Below, piece after piece: positions 36,001 to 39,889 of a stretch of DNA of 64,000 bases (its first letter is position 1; each line of letters starts with the position of its first letter). Origin of the DNA: Sabellastarte sp. h YS-2021 (taxonomy: Eukaryota; Annelida; Polychaeta; Sabellida; Sabellidae); the NCBI GenBank assembly GCA_964017235.1, contig OZ024934.1:86952706-87016705 (forward strand), written 5' to 3'. Below the pieces are notes generated by a model. The model saw nothing but the letters and a program-made list of their open reading frames with translations. It was not told the DNA's origin and ran no database searches. The position numbers and the translations under genes were made by a program.

Positions 36001-38662
36001 AGCAATGACGAAATATGGGGTTGCTTAAAGCTATCTAGGAGAGATACATTTGATGATTTGTATGCTAAAGAATGTTCAGATGTCCTTTGAAAATCTACTG
36101 GTTGGGCTCTTCCATCTATCATATCAAAGCTTAATTGTTAAAACCCAGTGCACTCTTTTATCAAACTTTTTAATTCTGGTGGAGGCTGGGTATTTGCAAT
36201 TCTAAATTATGGAGAAGCAATACTGAATCGGGATAACAAAAAACTGAGCTGTGCAGGAAAAAGCAATTAGATATTTTTAGGAGGGCATAAGAAGGCCCCT
36301 ATTTAAGGCCTGTATGCTGATATGGGATGGCTTAATATAAAGTACCATTATTGCCCAAGAAGCTTAAGTTTTTGGAATCGCTTGATTGAAACGGACAAGT
36401 GTCAGTTAGCAAAAAAGATCTTAGTGATTGGCCTTTGTAATATCTACAATGCACACTGGTCAGGTTCTGTCTTGCTGATATGTGACAGTCAGAGCAGGTC
36501 ACAGTAACTAGTGATAGTTTTGATCTTAATGTTATGAAGGAAAAATTTGCTTGATCTTATGTATTCTGATTGGTGTGAGAAAATCCCAAGTAAACCTAAA
36601 CTTCGAAATTGTGTATTTATTTATTTGGAGTTTTACGTCGCTTTCAACACTGTACAGGTCATAGCACGACGGGTAGTTGGAAGGGCAGAGGAAACCAGTA
36701 CATACAGTTCGTCAAGGTTCTGTACTGTAGACTGCCAACCAATGGCAAGCAACTACCAGATTTCCCACTTGAGGCTGTGCTGGGAACCGAACCCCTGACC
36801 CAGAAGTGGGAGGTGAGAGTGTTACCACTCTGCCACCATGGCCCCCGAAATTCTGTGTAAAGACCAAACAATTGAAACTGCAAATTATCTCAAACTCTTA
36901 TTGTTAGGTTACAAAGGTCAGATCTTGTTCAAATAAATTAGGCATTCCTCCATAAATAAGTGTTGAAGTTGGTAGTTTTTATAGAATCATTGTTGAGAAT
37001 AGGCTGTGTACAATGTGCAATACAGGTAGCATTGATGAACTCCATTTAATTTGTGAAATTTATAAAATTGACCGCTAATTGTTCTTAAAAATTTTTGAAA
37101 AAAAATTACAACATGGTCAATTGTCTTCTGAAGAATGATGTATTTGTATAATACAGAAATGTTCCTAATACCCCATTTACAATACAGGCAGTATTCCCTG
37201 TGGTGGGCTGTGTTTGGTAAAACATCCCCGTCTTTGGATCACCGTCCAATGTCTGTTTCAAAACTAGCAAATGTTTGAAATTTTTGCCTCTGATTTTCAT
37301 ACTGTGGGCATACGCAGAGAAATGTGAACATGCACAGATGGCTCTCTTGCTACGCTAACTGAAAGTACAGTCCAAGGTGTATATAAGGGTGTGACTTGGT
37401 TGTCCTTTGGTGTAACACAGCGGCATAAGGTGAGTGCGGGTAAATGGATGTTTCATCACTGTGTCACAAGGTTCCATATGAACATCGGAGGGTTGTTGAA
37501 GGGGCAGTTTGCCCAATGTCTTTAACTGTGGGTTATACCGCCTGTATTCTGAGTGATATACCAAATCTCAGAAGGTATGTGGTGTCCTGTGGAGGCAGTT
37601 CCGCCACAGAGTAAAACCTCTAACCATACGATGTACCGCCTGTACTGTGAATGGGACATAAAGTGTTACAGTTTTATTATTGGAGGTCTTTGGAATTAGA
37701 GAACAATGTTGTTAGATTGAGAGTAAAGCATTCCACTGGAAGTTTGTACACTCAAATGGTTTTAAAGTAACACACTAGCCTATCAACATCTTAGATTTAT
37801 TTGTTGTTTTACGTAGCGTTCAACAGCCAGGGTGATATTGCAACAGGTAGTTTACAGGTGGAGGAAACCAGTGCACACTGTACTGTAAAACACCGGGCAT
37901 CGGAAAGTAACTACCAACTTTCCAACATAAAGGGCCCGCCCGAGATTCAAACCGACGGCCTCAGAGGTTGGAGGCGAGAACTCTGACCGCTACAACCACC
38001 GAGTCCCCCACTCTAGCCTATCAAGAGGCAGGGTGTAAAATCTTGATGTGTATTGCAAATGAAGGTTTGTGTTGTATTTGTATATATGTAACTGTAACAA
38101 ATAAAAGAAAGAAAGAAAAACTAGCATTGCTTTCTTCATTAATAAATACTATGTTCAGAATAGGGTTTTAAATTGATGGAAAATTATTCAGGGTTAATTT
38201 CATGAAACTATGTGTGAAACATGCTAATTTAGCTAACGTGAGAACCCTTTTTTCCAAATGTCTGATTCTATTACCTTTTTTTTTACAAAAGTACTCAAAT
38301 ATTGCATTATTCTAAATACTTAAATAATCTTTTCAGCCTTAATAATTTTTCTCATTGTTTTAATAACTCATTGGAAAACATTGGTTTCATTTTCAGACAC
38401 TACAAAATATCTTATTCTCCTTTCGTGCCAGAACATTCTATTGAACCTTTAATAATAATAATAATAATAGCTACACACCATTCATTCCAGCAATAAAATT
38501 AAGAATATTTGCTTATAAACTTATAAATATTTACTTATAAACTATTTCATCTTATTTTCATCTCTCTGTTTTGTTTGTTTATTTATTTCATCTAGATATA
38601 AATAAAACATTACTCACCAGTATTACTATCAGCCTACAGAGAAGTGAACTGCTGAAAGTCAT
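1..38662 (-). CDS. Split gene for a secreted or surface protein built from tandem 35-residue six-cysteine modules (3' end outside window)
   Basis: I do not recognise this gene. Seen: a possible ATG exon, three unique exons, one 123-bp module exon and 16 intact 105-bp module exons, all on the minus strand, with GT-AG introns whose phases agree (0 after exon 1, then 1 throughout). The visible product is about 775 residues and ends only because the window ends. Each module has six cysteines (C-x6-C-x2-C-x5-C-x2-C-x12-C) and usually an N-x-T sequon before the last cysteine, as expected of a disulfide-bonded extracellular domain. The spacing resembles furin-like or growth-factor-receptor cysteine-rich repeats, but that is resemblance, not a family assignment. 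No membrane anchor is visible, so whether it is secreted or membrane-bound is unknown. Intron 1 is 13.8 kb; another intron of about 7.1 kb holds the nested LINE. Confidence 0.72.
7..66 (-). pseudogene. Decayed module exon at the left edge
   Basis: The donor-side half of a module is recognisable (donor gtaaga, sequon region, LVV region). The middle, about 35-40 bp with three cysteines, is missing, and the acceptor side is degraded. It cannot encode a full module. Confidence 0.6.
323..427 (-). CDS. Module 17 exon (105 bp), last intact one in the window
   Basis: Phase 1-1 exon, CADAMVNCSECSAYNIC, CTVCDGDLVV, sequon NVT. Donor gtaaga, acceptor ttcag. It ends in an open phase-1 donor, so at least one more exon must lie further left. 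Confidence 0.83.
746..850 (-). CDS. Module 16 exon (105 bp)
   Basis: Phase 1-1 exon, CADAMLNCSQCSAYNLC, CTACDWDLVV, sequon NGT. Donor gtaaaa, acceptor ttcag. Partner of module 6 in the large duplication; both have YNLC and NGT. Confidence 0.83.
1080..1184 (-). CDS. Module 15 exon (105 bp)
   Basis: Phase 1-1 exon, CADVILNCSECSAYNIC, sequon NST followed by NDGC. Donor gtaaga, acceptor ttttag. No counterpart remains at the matching place in the other copy of the large duplication (about 15325-15400), so it was gained here or lost there. Confidence 0.82.
1735..2350 (+). repeat. Interspersed element with about four 146-bp tandem units and a C-rich end cassette
   Basis: The word CACTACGGCAAGGTC and its variants start at 1846, 1992 and 2138, a period of 146 bp. 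Each unit has GAGATATAGCC, an AAGGTCAAAGGTCAA run and CCTAACCAATGTCCC. The array ends in a cassette rich in CCCACC followed by ACCATGGGTGAAA. The design recalls bivalve pearl-type or Helentron elements with central repeats of similar length; that link is inference. Confidence 0.75.
2860..2964 (-). CDS. Module 14 exon (105 bp)
   Basis: Phase 1-1 exon in duplicated block copy 1. CADAMANCSQCSTYNIC, sequon NAT. Donor gtaaaa, acceptor ttttag. Confidence 0.83.
3282..3386 (-). CDS. Module 13 exon (105 bp)
   Basis: Phase 1-1 exon in duplicated block copy 1. CADAMLNCSQCSAYNNC, CSACNGDLVV; NGA replaces the N-x-T sequon. Donor gtatga, acceptor ttcag. Confidence 0.83.
   Translation of the reverse strand, partial: NVQMQCLIAHSVQHIIIALHVMGTLWLMVQVMDA
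3559..3621 (-). pseudogene. Truncated module exon cut off by a tandem-repeat element
   Basis: Matches the last about 63 bp of the decayed exon at 6330-6434, including the lost donor (GT changed to TT). It stops abruptly at 3621, where a 146-bp-unit repeat element begins. The cysteine-rich first part is gone. Confidence 0.75.
3622..3958 (+). repeat. 146-bp-unit element, about two units plus end cassette
   Basis: Same unit and same C-rich end cassette (ACCATGGGTGAAA) as 1735-2350. Its left end is fused directly to a truncated module exon. Confidence 0.75.
4123..4227 (-). CDS. Module 12 exon (105 bp)
   Basis: Phase 1-1 exon, CGDAMFNCSQCSAYNIC, sequon NAT, donor gtaaca, acceptor ttcag. It lies between the two copies of the 1.2-1.3 kb duplicated block. 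Confidence 0.83.
4791..5165. repeat. Intronic tandem repeats, two to three units of about 150-200 bp
   Basis: Repeated words are TCTAAATTGAATA, AAGTGACTTACT, AGCTATAGCTCTAA and AACAACATATTT. A single unit also begins both duplicated blocks (2352 and 5167), so the block boundary lies in this repeat, a likely site of unequal exchange. Confidence 0.6.
5682..5786 (-). CDS. Module 11 exon (105 bp)
   Basis: Phase 1-1 exon in duplicated block copy 2; CADAMANCSQCSTYNTC, sequon NAT. It differs from its partner, module 14 (2860-2964), by only one residue (YNTC against YNIC). Acceptor ttttag, donor gtaaaa. Confidence 0.83.
6103..6207 (-). CDS. Module 10 exon (105 bp)
   Basis: Phase 1-1 exon in duplicated block copy 2. 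CADAILNCSQCSAYNNC, CSACNGDLVV, then TGA in place of the sequon. Donor gtatga, acceptor ttcag. Near-identical partner: module 13 at 3282-3386. Confidence 0.83.
   Translation of the reverse strand, partial: NVQMQYLIAHSVQHIIIALHVMGTLWLLVQVMDA
6330..6434 (-). pseudogene. Full-length but unspliceable module exon
   Basis: Exactly 105 bp and still open, but the donor GT is TT, the acceptor AG is GC, and the sixth cysteine codon is Tyr (GGGYTF). It starts CADTMPNCSQCSPYNIC. It is probably skipped by the spliceosome. The copy in the other duplicated block shares the donor loss, so that damage came before the duplication. Confidence 0.75.
6613..6717 (-). CDS. Module 9 exon (105 bp)
   Basis: Phase 1-1 exon, acceptor cttcag, donor gtaaga. 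The first codon is Gly rather than Glu; CADAMLNCSQCLAYNIC and CTECDGDLVV follow. The N-x-T sequon is replaced by NEV, so this module lacks the usual glycosylation site. Confidence 0.82.
7296..7518 (-). mobile_element. tRNA-derived SINE (family 1)
   Basis: Family 1 plan: tRNA-like head (GGTGGCAGAGTGGTAAC as A box, GGTTCGAATCC-like B box), CTCGCCTCCCACCTCTGAG, middle with CAGTTTACAGTACAGAACC, tail GTTGAAAGCGACGTAAAACC and AAATAAATAAA. This copy is diverged and reversed, in the intron next to module 8. Confidence 0.85.
7598..7702 (-). CDS. Module 8 exon (105 bp)
   Basis: Phase 1-1 exon, six cysteines. It belongs to the YNNCSACNGDLV subfamily with modules 10 and 13, here with the sequon NGT kept. 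Donor gtaaga, acceptor ttcag. A partial module relic lies just upstream at 7748-7780. Confidence 0.83.
7748..7780 (-). pseudogene. Relic of the first third of a module exon
   Basis: About 33 bp matching the acceptor-proximal part of the modules (cysteine 1, ADAM-like and NCS region), 46 bp upstream of module 8. No further module sequence. Confidence 0.5.
8380..9488 (+). pseudogene. LINE ORF1 remnant: RRM-like part, CCHC zinc knuckle and NADAR domain
   Basis: Broken by stops near 8614 and 8750 and a frameshift in a G run near 9084. Joined across frames by eye it shows an N-terminal part (WRVYPKNHESM), a VTIKDLPIS motif, PLPKVTWIGDCKVRIFHRGQ, and a zinc knuckle C-x2-C-x4-H-x4-C (CIHCLQEEHFRSQC), then a second, degenerate knuckle with Tyr for one Cys. 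The NADAR (YbiA-like) region follows: FSGKENPLSNFFPCELRV, KSARHAYQYAKAQQAG and, after the shift, LAEGVPGDMYWSTGL. The last part is lysine-rich and acidic. ORF1 proteins bind the element's RNA; NADAR domains in other proteins remove ADP-ribose from guanosine in nucleic acids. Activity of this copy is lost. Confidence 0.8.
9587..9966 (+). pseudogene. LINE ORF2 endonuclease, first part
   Basis: Open for 126 codons: FKILSYNCHGLNDYAKR, IIMLQETFC and RGVAILFHKKF are typical of the APE-type endonuclease of L1/Tx1-like LINEs (Asn of SYNCHGLN, Glu of QET). It stops where another LINE fragment is inserted. ORF1 of the same element ends 99 bp upstream. Confidence 0.85.
10015..10850 (+). mobile_element. 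Inserted CR1/L2-like LINE 3' fragment (sense)
   Basis: Reverse transcriptase C-terminal landmarks in shifted frames: LKMNSSKTEFILFG, THLDFCNSVLFGLP, LVYTCLHGNASEYLQ, TFASRSFSVSHPSLWNELP. It ends in a short ATGTTATGTT repeat like the tails of CR1/L2 elements. It divides the endonuclease of the host LINE. Confidence 0.75.
10841..11225 (+). pseudogene. LINE ORF2 endonuclease, second part
   Basis: Resumes with NLIVGGDFNTCLRVIDRL (the GGDFN motif) and GFTYFDKKNVTVDLTIL, as expected after the motifs at 9587-9966. Stops and shifts follow. Confidence 0.75.
11228..11275 (-). mobile_element. SINE tail fragment inside the LINE
   Basis: The tail words TTTTACGTTGCTTTCAACAC and a TTTATTTAATTTGGG run match the complete SINEs; only about 48 bp remains. 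Confidence 0.55.
11309..11965 (+). pseudogene. LINE ORF2 linker and first RT motifs
   Basis: Decayed frames with KTELHEAVESLKSNKSPG-IDGL (RT motif 1), then ALIHKKGE and a frameshifted NYRPI motif. Several stops. Confidence 0.7.
11966..12592 (-). mobile_element. Inserted CR1/L2-like LINE 3' fragment (antisense)
   Basis: On the minus strand: LNTSVILANALVSNRLDYCN, then, in shifted frames, motifs matching LWNSLP and FRKHLKTHLFN of the LINE C-terminus. It ends in a GATTGGATTAGATTA tail near 11966. It interrupts the host reverse transcriptase. Confidence 0.75.
12593..13449 (+). pseudogene. LINE ORF2 RT core and C-terminal region
   Basis: GPILFVLCIEYMSKEI, then ITFFADDATL (the catalytic F-A-D-D box) and SVSGLKLNIAK. 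After a break at 13105 comes a cysteine-rich C-terminus (ICKYCNIKESLTHMLYECNR) typical of L1/Tx1-like ORF2. The 3' end is somewhere before 13.7 kb. Confidence 0.8.
13450..14400. other. Intron, probable LINE 3' flank and unidentified repeat
   Basis: AT-rich. The stretch at 13970-14240 has a defined GC-richer block ending in GTAAATAAATTGATTTGTG before an A run, which looks like a retroelement 3' end, but I could not match it to anything else here. Confidence 0.35.
14404..14740 (-). pseudogene. Module exon split by a SINE insertion
   Basis: Donor-side module sequence at about 14404-14467 and acceptor-side sequence at about 14683-14740 are separated by a minus-strand SINE at 14468-14682. The SINE is flanked by a diverged 15-bp duplication of exon sequence (TGTGAAAACATTGTA and TGTGTAAATGTTGCA, 11 of 15 alike). 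Several cysteines are lost. Confidence 0.75.
14468..14682 (-). mobile_element. Family 1 SINE inside a module exon
   Basis: Nearly complete with a short internal gap. It splits the decayed exon at 14404-14740. Confidence 0.85.
14815..14919 (-). CDS. Module 7 exon (105 bp)
   Basis: Phase 1-1 exon, six cysteines, CADAMVNCSECSAFNIC and CTVCDGDLVV, sequon NAT. The CTVC and MVNC residues are shared only with module 17, agreeing with the segmental duplication. A decayed, SINE-split copy follows at 14404-14740, then a 7.1-kb intron holding the nested LINE. Confidence 0.83.
15219..15323 (-). CDS. Module 6 exon (105 bp)
   Basis: Phase 1-1 exon, six cysteines, start CHVEMSNCSECSAYNLC, sequon NGT. Acceptor gttgtag, donor gtaaga. 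With module 7 and both flanks it is a diverged duplicate of the module 16-17 block at 300-850. Confidence 0.82.
15862..16735 (+). repeat. 146-bp-unit element, about five diverged units plus end cassette
   Basis: Unit landmarks at about 16089, 16234, 16380 and 16516. More diverged than the arrays near 2 kb and 3.7 kb; ends in the same kind of C-rich cassette (CCCACCAGTGCCCGACG). Confidence 0.7.
16943..17047 (-). CDS. Module 5 exon (105 bp)
   Basis: Phase 1-1 exon, six cysteines, start CKEEMLNCSQCSAYNVC, which changes the usual ADAM to KEEM; DGELVV and sequon NAT follow. Splice sites gtaaga and ttcag. Its 3' intron contains a 146-bp-unit tandem array. Confidence 0.82.
17338..17442 (-). CDS. 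Module 4 exon (105 bp)
   Basis: Phase 1-1 exon, all six cysteines, CADVMLNCSQCSAYNVC start, sequon NAT. Donor gtaaga, acceptor ttcag. A diverged SINE (about 17476-17697) lies just upstream of its acceptor in the intron. Confidence 0.83.
17476..17697 (+). mobile_element. Family 1 SINE, diverged, head damaged
   Basis: Middle and tail clear (GGGAAAGCTGGTAGTTCC, ACAGAACCTTGACCAACTG); the start of the head is hard to place. Confidence 0.7.
17838..18540. repeat. Foldback block followed by a diverged tandem duplication
   Basis: Outer arms GGGCAATCTGTGTAAC (near 17842) and GTTACACAGATTGCC (near 17973) are inverted. Inside is AGGCATTT-TGCG-AAATGCCT at 17916-17935. Then two diverged direct copies of about 250-290 bp start at GAGATTTCAGGC (about 18000) and GAGATTTCAAGC (about 18292), with GTTTTAACT and GTAAGAAGGG-like words in register. 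No ORF. Confidence 0.65.
19173..19427 (+). mobile_element. Complete family 1 SINE with 14-bp target-site duplication
   Basis: The best-preserved copy in the window. TATACAATTTATAG occurs at 19159-19172 and again at 19428-19441. A box, B box (GGTTCGATCCC) and an A-rich AAATAAAT tail are intact, so this is probably a recent insertion. Confidence 0.92.
20047..20151 (-). CDS. Module 3 exon (105 bp)
   Basis: Phase 1-1 exon with the full six-cysteine plan. Distinctive residues are CAETMPNCSLCAAYDTC and the sequon NAT followed by ADGC. Donor gtaaga, acceptor ttcag. An intron of about 2.6 kb follows, carrying a complete SINE and a palindromic/tandem repeat block. Confidence 0.82.
20479..20583 (-). 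CDS. Module 2 exon (105 bp)
   Basis: Phase 1-1 exon, acceptor ttttag, donor gtaaga. Begins CEDAMPNCVACSAYNVC; has CTSCDANLVV and the sequon NAT. The split first codon gives Ala or Ser depending on the preceding exon, where most modules have Glu. It is more diverged from the consensus than the later modules, fitting an older copy next to module 1. Confidence 0.8.
   Translation of the reverse strand, partial: HVRMQCLTVSHVQHIMFVLLVMQTLWSMLQVMDA
20950..21072 (-). CDS. Module 1: divergent 41-residue six-cysteine module
   Basis: A 123-bp phase 1-1 exon, acceptor tctcaag, donor gtgagt. Cysteine spacing is C-x5-C-x2-C-x12-C-x2-C-x12-C: the same six-cysteine plan as the repeats, but with a longer loop between cysteines 3 and 4 (12 residues instead of 5). 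The last spacing of 12 is conserved. Cysteine-rich start is CSEIDLCSSCELSEDPS. It lacks the N-x-T sequon. It looks like the founder or boundary module of the array. Confidence 0.75.
21368..21658 (-). CDS. Exon 4 of the module-array gene (unique N-terminal domain)
   Basis: A 291-bp phase 1-1 exon, the longest in the gene: acceptor ttttgaag, donor gtaagc. It encodes about 97 residues including MLLSVVTSSSIEYVYIKGSG and ending TRGPCPNPAIWTLAT. Alternating hydrophobic residues suggest beta strands; the two cysteines near the end may pair with those of exons 2 and 3. With exons 2-3 it forms a unique N-terminal region of about 150 residues in front of the repeats. No family recognised. Confidence 0.7.
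22462..22584 (-). CDS. Exon 3 of the module-array gene (N-terminal region)
   Basis: A 123-bp phase 1-1 exon, acceptor tctttccag, donor gtatgt. It encodes GPDVHLYNEAGSECLSQDLT and continues through NLNMCGTIRISPETEVPS, with two cysteines. It is not similar to the repeated modules. No family recognised. Confidence 0.65.
22585..24724. other. Intron between exons 3 and 2
   Basis: 2.1 kb with no exon, known repeat or usable ORF that I can support. Confidence 0.5.
24725..24788 (-). CDS. Exon 2 of the module-array gene (start of mature N-terminal region)
   Basis: A 64-bp exon with a good acceptor (an uninterrupted T run ending in cag at 24789-24791) and a perfect donor gtaag (24720-24724). Read in phase 0 it gives TLGTQRASCKNRGQQNIVTTW and ends in phase 1, which fits the next exon exactly. 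The first cysteine of the mature protein lies here. Other frames are also open over this short length, so the call rests on splice sites and phase agreement at both ends. Confidence 0.6.
24961..25345. repeat. Three diverged tandem units of about 125-145 bp
   Basis: Units share TCTAGA followed by CCTTGCATATGGTTTCC (or CCGTATGGTTTTC), TCTAAAAGCAATAATGAAGG and GGAGATA words; starts near 24961, 25086 and 25230. Confidence 0.6.
25880..25917. repeat. T run followed directly by a G run
   Basis: About 25 T then 12 G. A second T-then-G run is at 51611-51657. Lengths may be imprecise in any assembly. Confidence 0.8.
26045..26400 (+). repeat. Interspersed repeat R26, copy 1
   Basis: Contains ATCAGTTTATGGGTCTAATT, GGTGTGTTATCC and AATCAGTTTTTGGGTCTATT. 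Copies: 26525-26755 (same strand), 28075-28325 and 35040-35275 (reversed). It carries the truncated SINE at 26096-26175. Confidence 0.75.
26096..26175 (+). mobile_element. 5'-truncated SINE tail of a second family, with 12-bp target-site duplication
   Basis: The 80-bp insert ends GGGACGTAAAACCCCAACTT and is flanked by TGAACCTGAATA at 26084-26095 and 26176-26187. It interrupts the repeat at 26045-26400. Confidence 0.75.
26525..26755 (+). repeat. Interspersed repeat R26, copy 2
   Basis: Same landmark words as 26045-26400 but more diverged; together they form a tandem pair with about 480-bp spacing. Confidence 0.65.
26880..27080 (-). repeat. Single inverted copy of the 146-bp-unit element
   Basis: Reverse complement of one unit plus the end cassette: GGATGGGTGGGCAGG, then GTCTGGCCTGTATCTCAG, then CTGACCTTTGACCTTGA. 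It lies inside intron 1 and shows the family is interspersed rather than only locally tandem. Confidence 0.7.
27135..27560 (+). repeat. ACCTCCGCCAAGG-family repeat, split by a SINE
   Basis: Left end TTACCTCCACCAAGGAAG, then, after the SINE, TTTGTTTCCTTGTTG and GTGATCTGGATTATC. The right end is not present. Confidence 0.6.
27169..27393 (+). mobile_element. Family 1 SINE with 11-bp target-site duplication
   Basis: ATTTTTATAAC at 27158-27168 and 27394-27404. It is inserted in an older ACCTCCGCCAAGG-family repeat. Confidence 0.88.
28075..28325 (-). repeat. Interspersed repeat R26, inverted copy 3
   Basis: Reverse complement of 26045-26400 without the SINE insert. It is the closest relative of copy 1; the pair forms inverted arms about 2 kb apart. 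Confidence 0.75.
29504..30198 (+). mobile_element. Transposon-like repeat with perfect 13-bp terminal inverted repeats and internal tandem units
   Basis: ACCTCCGCCAAGG at 29504-29516 and CCTTGGCGGAGGT at 30186-30198. The inside has repeated units with GGATCACTATCTGGATCTTC and GATTTTGATGAAATTTTCAGG. It has no coding capacity, so it is non-autonomous. Related copies lie at 27135-27560 and 54778-55640. Confidence 0.75.
30345..30557 (+). mobile_element. Family 1 SINE, head shortened, 12-bp target-site duplication
   Basis: ACTGGCAATGCA at 30333-30344 and 30558-30569. About 20 bp is missing within the A-box region, so it could not be transcribed as a SINE now. Confidence 0.87.
30598..30834 (+). 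mobile_element. Family 1 SINE with 11-bp target-site duplication
   Basis: TAAGGAATAAC at 30587-30597 and 30835-30845. It lies only about 30 bp from the previous SINE, in the same orientation. Confidence 0.9.
30879..30898. repeat. GT microsatellite
   Basis: About ten GT units. Confidence 0.9.
30999..32679. other. Intron 1 sequence without recognisable features
   Basis: AT-rich, no exon or repeat that I can support. Confidence 0.4.
32680..32729. repeat. C run and hAT-like terminal sequence
   Basis: About 24 C followed by TGGATCCGCTAGTG, which resembles the widely seen hAT-type end CAGTGGCGGATCCAG plus a G run, read in reverse. The other end was not found. Confidence 0.45.
32730..34839. other. 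Intron 1 sequence, nothing supported
   Basis: Short ORFs near 33166-33387 (minus) and 33659-34116 (plus) show no motif. A stretch near 34130-34175 weakly resembles the ACCTCCGCCAAGG-family interior. Confidence 0.35.
34840..34968 (+). mobile_element. Old family 1 SINE fragment (middle and tail)
   Basis: GGGAAAGTTGGTAGTTACTT and TTCAACTACCCCGTCATGAT remain; the tRNA-like head is absent. Confidence 0.6.
35040..35275 (-). repeat. Interspersed repeat R26, copy 4
   Basis: AGAGCCATAAACTGATCATAG to GAGACCCATAAACTC (both ends shown in short words), with GATAACACACCTATT inside. Confidence 0.65.
35990..37085 (+). pseudogene. LINE ORF2 3' remnant (L1/Tx1-like)
   Basis: Decayed frames contain FWNRLIETDKCQLAKKILV, then after the SINE a region ending in a cysteine-rich tail (CVQCAI-like). 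It is interrupted at 36613-36845 by a SINE and has many stops. Confidence 0.55.
36613..36845 (-). mobile_element. Family 1 SINE inserted in a LINE remnant
   Basis: Flanked by CGAAATTGTG and CGAAATTCTGTG (imperfect target-site duplication). LINE sequence continues on both sides. Confidence 0.88.
37086..37774. other. Unassigned sequence
   Basis: Two related words, TACCGCCTGTATTCTGAGTG (about 37537) and TACCGCCTGTACTGTGAATG (about 37630), hint at a small repeat. No gene seen. Confidence 0.35.
37787..38012 (-). mobile_element. Family 1-related SINE variant with target-site duplication
   Basis: CTAGCCTATCAA on both sides (37775-37786 and 38013-38024). The head is a different tRNA-like variant (GTGGTTGTAGCGGTCAGAG), suggesting a subfamily. 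Confidence 0.82.
38449..38469. repeat. AAT microsatellite
   Basis: Seven AAT units. Confidence 0.85.
38618..38662 (-). CDS. Predicted first coding exon, signal-peptide-like, of the module-array gene
   Basis: Fifteen codons from an ATG at 38660-38662 (context AAAC-ATG-A) to a strong donor, gtgagt, at 38612-38617. The peptide MTFSSSLLCRLIVIL joins in phase 0 to TLGTQRASCKNRG of the next exon. Together they give a polar start, a hydrophobic stretch and a small-residue site (TQRA before SC) suited to signal peptidase. The arginine inside the hydrophobic stretch makes it a weak example. The evidence is frame, donor quality and hydrophobicity; the exon is 13.8 kb from the next one, so a nearer alternative start exon is possible. 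No clear TATA box was seen upstream. Confidence 0.5.
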
Positions 38663-39250
38663 GTTTATATCACATGCAATTATTCTTCTTTGTAACAATA
38701 ATACAGGCAGATATTAATGTTCACAGTATCCAGGAGTTATAATTTAAACTTATTATTGCATGTCTGTCACTGCCCCCAACACCCTAATCAAAATGTGCTC
38801 GTGATGTCCTGTCCAAATGATTTGACCCCAAATAGCTCAGTTCGTGCAAAACAGGCCAGAAATGTGTGTCAAATGAGTTTGTTATGTCCATAAGGGGGCA
38901 TAGCCTTATAAGGGGATGTCCTGTCTGCAAGGCTATTCAATTCCTATAGCTTATATAAATGACAAACAAGGGATATTCAGCCAAGTATGAGATTTACTCA
39001 AATATCATAAAAACAACATTATCATGGAAATAGATGTCTTAAAAGGGTGACCATTTAAAAGGAGGAATAAGGAAGGATGAAAAGTTGTCAGTGAATGGCT
39101 TATGTAATATTTTTAGAGTTATGAAATGAATTATCTCCATGTCCATTAGTATTTATTAAAGGCTTAATTTCCTAATTGATTCTTCTCTATAAATAAATAT
39201 TATATATTTAACAATAATTACCATTATAAGATTTTATGCAGTAAAATACT
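38663..39250. other. 5' flank of the module-array gene
   Basis: Upstream of the predicted ATG. No clear TATA box or initiator was recognised; a non-coding first exon could lie further right. Confidence 0.3.
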
Positions 39251-39254
39251 AGCC

Positions 39255-39376
39255 TTAAACTTTAAGTAATTTAAGACCACTTTAGTTGATGTAAAGACTA
39301 CTTAAACTGTTAAGGTCACCTTATATATTGATTATATAAGGTAAATCTAGTTGCCTTTAGTTAAGTTGGTCTTTAT
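39255..39376. repeat. Imperfect foldback sequence
   Basis: TTTAAGACCACTTTAG-like left arm and TTAAGTTGGTCTTTA right arm around a perfect CCTTATATA-TTGAT-TATATAAGG hairpin. Shares the TTAAGGTCACC word with 42862-42895. Confidence 0.55.
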
Positions 39377-39617
39377 TTTGTCAATATCTTTTATTCAGCT
39401 ATCAGTATACTACAACTGTAAACACATTCTAGTAACTGGTGTAATAAACATATACGTAGCCCTATTCTCATTTTAGCACTCCAACATAACGACAAGAAAG
39501 ATCTTACAAAAAAACGTTGGGACAGCAACTGTGTCAACAAGCCACCTATGAGTTTCTTTTCTGTGAATATTGTTAAAAACACCAGTAATATGGCCTAGAA
39601 ACTTTTGTTAGTGTTAG

Positions 39618-39876
39618 TTTATCTGTTGATTTATAATTCGTTTTAAATCTCTTATTATTTGTTTTACGTCGCTTTCAACACTGTACAGGACATATCACGA
39701 CGGGTAGTTTTGTGGGCAGTGGAAACCAGTACATACAGCTGGTCAAGGTTCTGTACTGTAAACAGCCGATCATCGGTAAGCAACGGCCAACATTCCCACA
39801 TAGGGTCTGGGGGTTTGAACCTCCGCCTTCATAGGTGGGAGGCGAGTGTGTTACCAATGCATCACTGTGGTCCCCA
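39618..39876 (-). mobile_element. Family 1 SINE with 13-bp target-site duplication
   Basis: TTGTTAGTGTTAG at 39605-39617 and 39877-39889. The 3' tail is followed by a short unmatched stretch up to the left duplication. Confidence 0.88.
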
Positions 39877-39889
39877 TTGTTAGTGTTAG

